From NCBI RefSeq assembly GCF_026914185.1, contig NC_070561.1, forward strand, positions 2,108,001 through 2,172,000: 64,000 nt of DNA, in the 5' to 3' direction. The notes beneath the pieces are model-generated. The model was not told the origin of the DNA, did not search any database, and saw only the letters and a list, made by a program, of their open reading frames with translations. Position numbers and translations under genes: made by a program. The stretch is from Puccinia triticina (Eukaryota; Basidiomycota; Pucciniomycetes; Pucciniales; Pucciniaceae). The stretch's first letter is position 1, and every line of letters starts with the position of its first letter. Of the stretch, positions 55,214-64,000 are shown piece by piece.

Positions 55214-55620
55214 CAACAATGGGAAGTTATGTTATCCGTAACAAAAAGTAACGGATAAGGTAACTGAATTGGTGCTGTTATTGTTGCGCTAACGGCAGCG
55301 TTGTTTTAGTTACGTTATTTTTTGATTTTTTTTCTGTTTTATTAGACCTGTTACGTTATCCCCCGCAATCTGAGGAGGATAACGCGCGGATAACGCGGTT
55401 TTTTTGCCAATTTTACGGTGATTTTACGCCAGATAACGCGGTTAGCACGTTATCGGCGTTATTTTTTGCGGCATCAAGGCGGAAAGTCCCCTCCGTTACG
55501 TTATCCAAACAAGTGAACAAATGTTTCACCAGATAACAATAACGCGTTATCTGGTAACAGTGGGAAGTTACGTTACGAAAATCCCGCTGGATAACGTAAC
55601 GTAAGTAACTTCCCATTGTT
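55214..55620. mobile_element. Foldback element built on GTTATC/GATAAC words with exact 8-bp target duplication
   Basis: A 407-bp element. The ends CAACAATGGGAAGTTA and TAACTTCCCATTGTT, with GCTTATGG exactly on both sides (55206-55213, 55621-55628). The interior is dominated by GTTATC, GATAACG, GTTACG and CGTAAC words. hAT-like duplication length. Same design as 27690-28082 and the GCGTTAGCG elements. Confidence 0.9.
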
Positions 55621-55854
55621 GCTTATGGGATGCTGTCAGCGGCGCCATTTGGTAGCAAAAAAAAACACGCCGGCTACGGAAGCTGAGAGACGACACCAGT
55701 CGCACCATCGTGCCAAATCACTTTGTTGCAAGTCGCAACACAGTGATTTTGGGGGATCAGTCGCAACTTGCGACTGATCCCCCAGAGCATCTCACACACT
55801 ATGTGCACATCACCCCCTAGAAAAACATTATGGCAGAAGGAACGGTACATCACG

Positions 55855-56250
55855 TGTATTGATACAAGTGTATCAGTACATCAAAACATTTGTATTGGTA
55901 TACTGATACATGTGTATTGTTACACTGATACATGTGTATGGTTACACTGATACATATGTATTGCTACACTGATACACATGTATTGCTACACTGATACATA
56001 TGTATCGCTACATCAATATATGTGTACTGGCCTATTGGTACATCAATATATGTGTATTGGTACATCAATACCTATTTATGGATACCTCCACACCTTTGTA
56101 TTGGTAATTCAATACAGATGTATTGGTACATTGATACAGATGTATTGGTACATCAATACCTATGTATTGGCACATCAATACAGATGTATTGGTAAGTTGA
56201 TACAGATGTATTGATACATCAATACATAATTATTGCTACATCAATCTTTC
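55855..56250. repeat. Left ATTGGTACA hairpin array of element 5
   Basis: About 13 units of 26-30 bp mixing TGATACATGTGTATTG, TTGGTACATCAATA and ACAGATGTATTGGTACAT. Each half is the complement of its neighbour, giving chained hairpins. Confidence 0.85.
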
Positions 56251-57459
56251 AGTATTGAATAATTTAGCGCTGGAACCCGCAGGGTACAGGGCGGATTTAT
56301 TCCCGCCCGTTATGGAGCTCCGTCCGGTGCTAGGCCGGCGGCAGCGCTGGGAGGGGAAAAGGTGTCGTGAGACTGCCCTCTCGGATGGTCCAGAAATGAG
56401 TCGTGAGGATTTGAAGTGATAGCTGGGGGGAAGTGGTTTTGAGGTAACGTTGAGCTGTGGAGTCTCGACGGCGGGTGTTGGTTTGGATGCGTGAGGATTC
56501 TGGAAGGGACTGGGGGATCAGATGAAGGACTTGGACTTGTGATTCTTGATGATGATCAAAAAGGTGATGCCCTTATTCTTGGATCAGAATGGCATACCGC
56601 TCCCTTCCTCCAAGTTCTGCGAACTTGGACTCAGGGAGGCGACCTGTCACATGAATTTCATCACATCCTCTGCGCGCTACGCGCGCACAGACAAAAAAAC
56701 AGAAGAGAGAAAGAAATAAGAGAACAAGAAAACAAAGAAAATACAACACAAAAGAAAGGAGGAAACAGAAAGATGAGAAAGAAAGAGAACAACCAGGACC
56801 AGAGAGGAAGAATAAGATGAAATGGAAATCACAAATAAAACACAGAATAAATCCACAGCAGATGCTGTGTTAGGACCAAGAAGGATGGAAGGGAAGTGGG
56901 TGAGAGGGGAGACAGTAGAAATAAAAGAAAGAAGTTTGGGGATGGGAATGGAAAATTGGGGGGGGGGGGGGGAAGAATTTGAAGGATAAGAAAGGGATGG
57001 GGAAAGGGGAAGTTCTTGAGGATCTTGAAGTCTTGAGGATGAGTGAGAATCTTGATGGTTGCTTTTAGATCTTGATGCTTGCTGAGTATCTTGCTGATCT
57101 TGATGGTGGTGGCAGCAGACTGCTTCTGACTAGCTGACAACCAAATGGGTCACCACACCGTCAAAATCCCAGCGGGTATACCCAACCGCGGGTACCAAGT
57201 CGGGGATACCCCGCGGGGCCTTCCAGGACAGGTATATACCCTGCCAACCCGCGGCATACGGGTATACCCTGCTGACCTGTGGCCCCCAGGGGATACAATA
57301 CACCTCCCTGTGCGATACAATACACCTTCCCGCAGGATACAATAGGATACAATTCACCTTCCTGCAGGGCAAGGTTCACATTCCCGCGGGGAGGCACTGC
57401 CCTGCGGGAACGTGGACCGCAGGAGCCGTCCTGGAACCCTGTCCCCCAGGTATGCCCTG
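56251..57459. other. Core of element 5, with a CCGCGG/GGTATACC palindrome block
   Basis: The part at about 56560-56720 is repeated at about 59085-59235 (GGAGGCGACCTGTCACATG and neighbours). A purine-rich tract with a run of about 16 G lies near 56957-56972. At 57165-57440, palindromes GCGGGTATACCC, CCCGCGGGG, CGGGTATACCC and CCTGCGGG recur in the self-complementary style. No gene supported, although a basic Lys/Glu-rich frame runs to 56820. Confidence 0.45.
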
Positions 57460-57870
57460 GCTTGATACAGATTTATCGAGTTACCAATACATCTGTATCG
57501 ATGTAGCGAGTTATCAATGTGTCTGTATTGATGTAGTGATACTTATGATAGTTACCAATACACCTCTATCAATGTATTGATGTATCAATACATAGGTATT
57601 GATGTACCAATACATCTGTATTGATTTAACAATACATCTGTATTGATTTAACAATACATCTGTATTGATGTACCAATACATCTGTATCAATCTACCAATA
57701 CACATATATTGATGTATCGATGTACCAATACATCTGTATCAATGTACCAATACACATATATTGATGTACCGATAGGCCAGTACACGAATATTGATGTAGC
57801 AATACATATGGATCAGTGTACCAATACAAACGTTTCAATGTACCAATACACTTGTATCAATACACGTGAT
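57460..57870. repeat. Right ATTGGTACA hairpin array of element 5
   Basis: Inverted counterpart of the left array: TACCAATACATCTGTATC, GATGTACCAATACA and related units, about 14 copies. Confidence 0.85.
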
Positions 57871-58051
57871 GTACCGTTCCTTCTGCCGTAATATTTTTCT
57901 AGGGGGTGATGTGCACATAGTTTGTGAGATTTTCTGGGGGATCAGTCGCAAGTTGCAACTGATCCCCCAAAATCACTGTGTTGTGACTCGCAACACAGTT
58001 ATTTGGCGCGATGGCGCGACTGGTGTCGTCTCTCGGCTTCCGTAGGCCGGC

Positions 58052-59599
58052 CGCTGGGACCATCACCATCCAGCCGCACAAATAAGTGTCATCCGGGGTA
58101 GAAACAGCCAAATTGCTTGTTTCTGCACTCAGAATTAGGAAAAAATGAAAGGAAGTGGATGATTGAGGGTATCTGGCTGCTGTATATGCACCCTGCATAT
58201 AAGGATGAGGTGGGCATGAATATACATATGCCCAACCTTGCCAGTGATTATTGGCAAATCCAATACAAAGTTTGGGTGGAAATTCCTTCCAAGGAAGCCA
58301 AGCTTTTTTGAAATTACTGTACTTTGCTCACTGCAAAAAAATGCTGTGCATTGCAGGGGGTGTCCACTTGATGTCCCGGCCACAGTGTGTGGTAGCTCAA
58401 AACGCTTTGCACACTACAAATGAAAAACCTTGGTCCTGGAACGGAGTATACACACTGCCCCAATGACCAGCCAGCACATACACCACAGGATTAATTGGCT
58501 GTATTGGGGATGAATGTTGGGAGGTTATTTGATGCACCTCCTGTGGCAGGGCAAAAAGGTATGCACAATCATACTACACCTGGGATATCTTTTCAAAGAT
58601 GTCCTTTGGTTATCTTCTGGATGCTAGAAAGCCATCCTCCCAGACCCAGCAAGTGTTGAACCCACAACCTCTATCACCTTTCTCAGAAATCAATTGCCCT
58701 TTTTTAATTCCGGATTCTAAGTTTTCAGTAACTGAAATTTGGTCAAAAAATCAGGAATTGAAAATATTTTATCCATTCTAAAGTCAAAAAATGGTGTTGG
58801 ATATCATACACCAACTTTCAATGGATAGCTGCCCTTGAGTTGTGGTCCGTGGATGAGTGAGCAGAAGAAGGGATCAGGGATACTACTGATAGCTTAGTTG
58901 GGTGGGGTGGTTTTGAGAGGTTCATCAGTGGTGTTTGATCCTCGGCAGCAGTTTTTTTGGTGGGGTGGCAGGAAAGATGATCTGAGGAAGGGATGCTGGA
59001 TAAAGACTCCAAATTGGAGTGATTGCAAAGAAGTGATGATATGATCTCAACTCTGAATATCTTGATCAATAAGCTCTTGGATGGACCATACTCTGGGGAT
59101 CAGAATGCCATGCCACTCCCATATTCCTCCAAGTTTGGTGAACCTAGACTCTGGGAGGCAACCTGTCACATGTATTTCATCACATCCTCCTGCGCGCTAC
59201 ACGCGCGCACACACACAACAGAGAGCAGATGAAAGGAAAAAAAAAGCCAACAGAAAGAAGAAGAAAGAATGGTAAATCATGACAAACAGAGAACCACAGC
59301 CTGAGAGATGAGAAGGAGAATCAGGAAATATGTGAAAAGGTGAAGGAGAAAAACATAACAGAGTGGAGGAAAAAATAAACACAGACAGAACACAAAGCAG
59401 AAATAAACCCACAGTAATACTGTGTTAGGACCAAGAAAAAGAAACAGATGGGGGAGAAGGGCAGAAATGGAAAGGAACTTGGGCCTGGAAAGGAGAACCT
59501 TGAGGGTTGATTGTAGGTCTTGATACTTGCTGGGGATCCTGCTGATCTTGCGGGCAGCGGCGGTGATGCTCCTGACTAGCTGACAACAAAAAAAAGCCT
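58052..59599. other. Mosaic of short repeat copies
   Basis: About 58265-58310 repeats 50205-50250. About 58330-58435 repeats part of the foldback arm at 36655-36770. About 59085-59235 repeats part of 56560-56720. The remainder shows no gene. CACGCGCG simple sequence occurs at about 59198-59220. Confidence 0.55.
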
Positions 59600-59716
59600 C
59601 CACAGCATGGTGCATTAGCAGAAGGTTGCTTGTAGCAACTACTGGTGAATCCTAGTAGTGTTGGCAACACTATGCTACATTATTGCCACTGGCAACGTAG
59701 CAAGCCACCGTTATAT
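59600..59716. repeat. Small self-complementary block (GTTGC/GCAAC words)
   Basis: GGTTGCTTGTAGCAAC, GTGTTGGCAACAC and TTGCCACTGGCAACG follow each other, and the right end GTAGCAAGCCACCGTT reads as AACGGTGGC from outside, close to the ends of the foldback elements. The left end is unclear. Confidence 0.4.
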
Positions 59717-61020
59717 TTCACCCTTTTGCTTTTGCTTTGCTTTTTGAGCTTTGTCATTGATGTTTGTGGAACATAAGGCAACTTTGAAACTCATCATGTC
59801 AGAGTTTTGTTCATTTATCTTTTTGAATTTTATTTCAACTTTGAAAAACACTCGAATTTTTGACTTTGGTGCAAATCCACCAGATCACAAGAAGAGCAAT
59901 TGAAATGGCGTAACTTGACACAAGTTCCCCCTGTTGGGAGGCTCGCTGTGGCTGGCCCCATGCAGGGAGGGACTTGTGCACAAAGTCAAAAATTTGGCTG
60001 AGAAAGAAATCATGAATGGCTGGAGGAAAAATACTTAGCATCACCCAGCCTCCCCCTCAGCTCCTGTGGACCTACCCCAGAGCCAAATTACACTCCTCAA
60101 TCTCAGCTTTTAAATGGTGCTGGTCTCATCTCCTCAATCCTTATCATTTTTGATGTAATAATGTTTTAAAAATAAGAAAAAACAAAGAAATGTAAACCAA
60201 GGAATGACAACCATCATGCCTTGTGGATATTGAATTCACAAGCCTGCAGATATCTGCAGATCCTACACCTGTAGACACTCAATTGTTGCAGATTGGATAT
60301 TCAATTGTGCATATTATCAGAAAATCCAATATTGGATCTTCAGTGCAATGGAATATCCTCCAGGATTCCTTTGACCTCCAAAACAGATTCCTTCAATCAG
60401 TTCTGGAGTTTATGCCTCAAAAACTTGGGGGAGAGTGCCCATCAGTACTGTCAAGAAAACTGTCTATTCAGTTTTTCTTGTGCATATTTTGGTGAATTTT
60501 AAATTGTGTTTTTGTGTTTTTAGGATTGAAAATCCTCCCTTTGTCTGCCAGCCTGCAGACATTATTCATAGGCCTCTCCTACGGAGAGCCCTCCGGGCGG
60601 GGTCCCCCGGACCCTCCGTTTGAGAGGCTTAGTCAAGCTAGTGAAATGGCCAAGTATGCAGTAGTGCGGGCTTGGCCGCAGAGATCTCCAAGTGTGTCCT
60701 GAAAAGTCATGAGAATGATGGTAAAATCTACGTAGACGTTCATGTCTTGATTTAATTAGGGGGGTTCACAATAGGATAAAAATAAAATTTTAGAGTCAAT
60801 TTTAAGGCCTTCATCAACAAATTTTTAAAAATCTGGTATCCTTCACATGTTCAATTTCTCAAGGTTTGGATTTTGGCCAAAGAAAACTACAGTTGAGGCT
60901 CTCCAAATTCTTGCAGAGCTGATTGCTTGCAGGCCATTGACTCAACATTTCAAGCAGACCCAATATAGCATCTGTCAGCCACTGAGACAATTGTCCATGT
61001 GTCTACAATGATAGTTACAA
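59717..61020. other. Region without recognised genes
   Basis: Short open frames only. GGGGGGTTCACAATAGGAT at about 60761 resembles the proposed ends of element 1 and may mark a lone terminal fragment. A GC-rich hairpin zone (CCTCCGGGCGGGGTCCCCCG) lies at about 60590-60615. Confidence 0.35.
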
Positions 61021-61100
61021 GTCATGTAACCCAATGGCTAAAGGCTGCCTTAATAGTGACCTAGATCTTGTGTAAGATCCTGTGTTCAAGTCCTCATGTT
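61020..61100 (+). repeat. tRNA-like relic
   Basis: AACCCAATGGCTAAAGGCTG followed about 40 bp later by CCTGTGTTCAAGTCCTCATG has the order and spacing of pol III A and B boxes. The stems are poor. Probably a SINE head. Confidence 0.3.
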
Positions 61101-61189
61101 GTCTTATAATATTACTTTTGTTGCAATCATTAGTTCATATGTACTAAACTACATGATTTCACACTTATTATGTATTTACCTTGATTGAG

Positions 61190-61565
61190 AATAATACTGT
61201 ACCAATGGAGTATATCTCTCTATGGATTTACCATACATAGAGAGATTACATAATTATTCATGTAATTCCTCCTCTGAATTCCGTGGACCTCTTCCCCCTC
61301 CTTGGAGTTAAGGATCCCTCTGGGGCCTTGACTCGAAGGAGGATCAGGTCCCTGTAATATAAAAGGGGGGGATCTTTCCTCTGGAGAGATCTTTCCCCCC
61401 AAGATTATTATCATACAAACCTGCGTACCTTACTGAAATCATACAGTGAGTGGGGTTTTCTATAATCCAACAAACCTTTTCTCCTTTACAGCTACTCTCT
61501 CCCCTTCTTGTATCTTCCCCTAGGTACAGGTGTTATTACCACACCTGTAACCTAGAAGATAAGTG
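61190..61565. promoter_or_regulatory. LTR-like or promoter-like segment
   Basis: ATATAAAAGGGG at about 61359 sits in a 350-bp stretch with CTATGGATTTACCATACATAGAGAG and ACAGGTGTTATTACCACACCTGTAA palindromes, as seen in rust LTRs. No paired LTR or coding region was found within the window. Confidence 0.3.
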
Positions 61566-61566
61566 A

Positions 61567-62510
61567 TTATTCCTTATACGCAACGGCGCATGGCTGAATT
61601 TTGCCGCGTCCCCTTACATACGTAAGGGTGCCAGTCCCTCCGCCTTCCGGCGTTGAGTAGGACTTCTTTCCACTGGCCTTTAGGCTATAGTGTGACCCAA
61701 TAAACCTGCCACCGCTACATAACCGCAGCGGTTCGCAATCAAAACCCATCAATGCCACGTCACATAAGAGACGGGCGCTGACAGCATCTGCCGGTGAGAA
61801 AACTGGCATGGAAAACCATGTGGATTCAATTGATAGCAAATATTTCAAAAAACTACTCCGCACATCATTCATGAAACAATCAAAGATATGATGATTCAAT
61901 ATAAAATCAGCCCAGAGAGAAACAGAAGTTTGAGTAAGAATAACATGATAAGATTGAAATTGATACCCAAGATTATCCACTTAACATGTCAAGCAGAACC
62001 AACCTGGGGAATACATACTGGAAAACTGAAATGGAGAGTAATGAAGATTTAATCCAAAAGAACTGTTAGAGAGGAATTTAATTTTAGATAAGACACACCA
62101 AAAATTCGCTGTTAAATATTTAATACATCCAAATGTTTCAAATTTACTACCCAAATCTTTGTGTTCAGACTTGAATTTATTTTAGAAAACAGATCCATCA
62201 GGAATTTTGCTGAAGAGTTTTTTATCAGAATCCTCTCTTCCAAGATCATATATCAAGTTGATCTACATGCTTGATGTATTTCTTATGAAATTAGGGAACA
62301 CACCGCTGTGCTGTACTCCCAATCAGGAAATGATCACCGGCACCCCATACACCACCTTTACCAGGCTCAGCACCATCAGCGGGTAGATATCCAAACACCA
62401 GGTCTGTATCACCGGGGACCAACACCCTCAAATGAAACAATGCAACACAACTTTGTTTTAATTGCAAACCAAGTGCCACACAACAAACACAATGGAACCA
62501 CATAAACAAT
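61567..62510 (-). pseudogene. Minus-strand coding-like relic, family not recognised
   Basis: A 137-codon open frame on the minus strand (61980-61567; MDNLGYQFQSYHVILTQTSV onwards) and a second at 62509-62291 look protein-like in composition but lack motifs I can name. They lie between repeat remains, so an old transposon or retrotransposon is likely. They might belong to one element broken between 61980 and 62291. Confidence 0.3.
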
Positions 62511-64000
62511 TAACCAAAATCTATGCTCCACCGCATCAGGCAAGCCTTGAAATGCCATCCTTGATAATGTCCAAATTCACAACATTCACTGTCTCATTAG
62601 TAGGGTTCCGCCAGTAAATTTAAAAGGTAAAAGAAATCATTGAATAATTAAAATTGCATGCAAGTGCTGAGAAAGCTCCCCTGGTATAAACCCATGATTA
62701 ATCAAAATATATTATATAGTTTCAATAGAAGAAACCATTGTTTCTGCCAAGCAGTTGACAATTCATTGCAGTGTGGTTGTACATATGTTTTTAAAGAGTT
62801 AAATTAATATATATGGTCAAGTTGCAGTTGGTATCAATATGATATCAGACCCTTTCCAACATGACTTCATAAAGATTCAGCATAACTTCAGCAAAAATTC
62901 AGCACAAAATTACACATCACTTGGAGCCAAGTCCTTAAAGAGATCTTAAAGGGTTCCTAAAGAGAGGGGTGATGTCACTTGCACGCAAGTGCTGAGCAAA
63001 CATCCGTGGTGTGTCTCCACGCAGATATTTGAAGTTTCATGTCGTGCCTCTGTCTGTTAAATGCTTTATAGACTCTGTATGAATTGGTGCCCAAATGCGG
63101 AAAGCATGTACTCAGCAAGCCCACCAAGCTAGATATGTAGATAAACAAGCAGATGCGTACAGAAAAAAGTACTTTTCCAGGTCTGTAGGGGTCCATACCC
63201 ACCGAGACTGGCCATGTTGTTTGGCAGGATACGTGAGACAGATCGGGTGAAACGGGTTCAAGCGTTGCAGGATTCTCAACGATACACCAGCCTTGAAAAT
63301 TGACTTGGCCAGAGATGTTGGGATAAAACTTGAGATGTGTTTTGTCTGGCCAAATGGTTTGTTGGCCGCCCAGATCAACACCCAGCCACGTCTGCTAGTT
63401 GAGCAGGAGGGCTGCACACACCTTGCCTAGCAGCCAGCTGAAGACGCCCTGGATCAAGCTTGAGGAAAATTGATGGATGTGGAGGTCTAGGTGGTGATAG
63501 ACCACGTTTTCCTGGCTGCATTTCTTTGTGCCTTCTTGGCAGCTGTGGATGAAGGTTGCAAGTGCTTTCTAGTGTGTGTATGAAGTTGGAGATTGTTGTC
63601 AGCTGCGGGTGGTGCTGGTAATTGGGCAATAGTGCAATGAATATCAGTAGGTCCAGGATGTGTAACTGGTTTCTGGACCAGGATATGCACGTACTTGGTA
63701 ATTTTGAAGGGAGGAGTTTGTTCAGATGAAATATTCAAGCTTAGGGTCAATGGGTGTGACCCTGTGCAACCTGTGTAAGACTCAAAAGGTGTTGTGAGAC
63801 CCTTTTGCTGAATGGCGAAAGGTATGGATGAGGTGCAAAACTCTGCCTTTCTGGATATCAGAAAACAAGACCACCAAGCTAAGCTTGGCAGTTTTATTCA
63901 TGGATAAGGATATGTTTGGAGATGAAGAGTATAGTTGGATTTTATGGTGGAAAGTTCTAAGTGTCTAAGAAACAGATGAGATGTCTGAAATGGGCAGAAA
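62511..64000. other. Region without recognised genes to the window end
   Basis: Short open frames on both strands (for example 63375-63750, minus) with no domain, exon chain or clear repeat. An unannotated gene crossing the right edge cannot be excluded. Confidence 0.3.

Larger units (their letters stand above)
55669..58051. mobile_element. Large array element 5 with ATTGATACA-type hairpins
   Basis: About 2.4 kb. The terminal inverted repeats run for about 190 bp from GCCGGCTACGGAAGC (55669), including GAGACGACACCAGTCGC, a GGGGGATCAGTCGCAACTTG hairpin and ACATCACCCCCTAGAAAAA. Inside them are arrays of TATTGGTACATCAATAC-type units (55855-56250 and 57460-57870), then a core. The layout equals that of elements 1-3, but the array word is unrelated. 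Confidence 0.8.

Noticed and set aside
61567..61980. A mitochondrial or plasmid-type gene on the minus strand
   Set aside because: No motif supports it. It is better left as an unassigned relic.
1..64000. Ribosomal RNA genes or viral insertions
   Set aside because: No rRNA-like conserved segments and no viral replicase or capsid motifs were recognised in either strand.

Overview
The window looks like nuclear DNA of a rust fungus (Pucciniales, probably Puccinia or a close relative). The grounds are intron-dense basidiomycete-type genes with introns mostly 50-270 bp, a Zn2Cys6 regulator, and very repeat-rich flanks carrying hAT, PIF/Harbinger, CACTA-like and Tc1/mariner-like remains. The species cannot be fixed from the sequence alone.

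Layout. Positions 1-17840 are a gene-dense euchromatic block with six housekeeping-type genes: an AAA-type mitochondrial P-loop protein (461-3392, +), a secreted Kre9/KNH-domain protein (4530-5290, +), a conserved fungal protein with a helix-hairpin-helix-like motif (5750-6706, +), a Zn2Cys6 transcription factor with a probable frameshift (8799-13055, +), a mitochondrial Bax-inhibitor/TMBIM5-type membrane protein (14072-15288, -) and a penta-EF-hand protein (16178-17840, -). I rebuilt their exons from reading frame, splice sites and family motifs.

From about 18.05 kb to the end the DNA is almost entirely mobile and repeat DNA. Only two gene models here look intact: a small acidic protein at 38586-39381, whose intron contains one arm of an apparently perfect 299-bp inverted repeat, and a small secreted protein (effector candidate) at 50415-50885 on the minus strand.

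Four patterns stand out in the repeat-rich part. (1) Four large elements (about 19.3-24.6, 31.9-36.0, 42.1-46.5 and 53.8-55.0 kb) with unrelated terminal inverted repeats all carry dense subterminal arrays of short hairpins sharing one core, TYRATGRCC...GGYCATYRA, with stem extensions that differ by element. A fifth element (55.67-58.05 kb) has the same architecture with a different hairpin word. (2) Short foldback elements built almost wholly from one self-complementary word (GCGTTAGCG, CGTTAC or CGTTATC) share a terminal motif close to AACRRTGGG and have 8-9 bp target duplications where these can be seen. (3) hAT-like elements with ends TCAGGGTGTAAA, made of GGGTTGGGTTTGGG-type sequence, occur three times; a related 1-kb element keeps both ends of a hAT transposase gene. 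(4) Three elements with ends CACCAGG have 3-bp target duplications. Many elements are nested, and several insertions can be proven from an uninterrupted partner copy elsewhere in the window.
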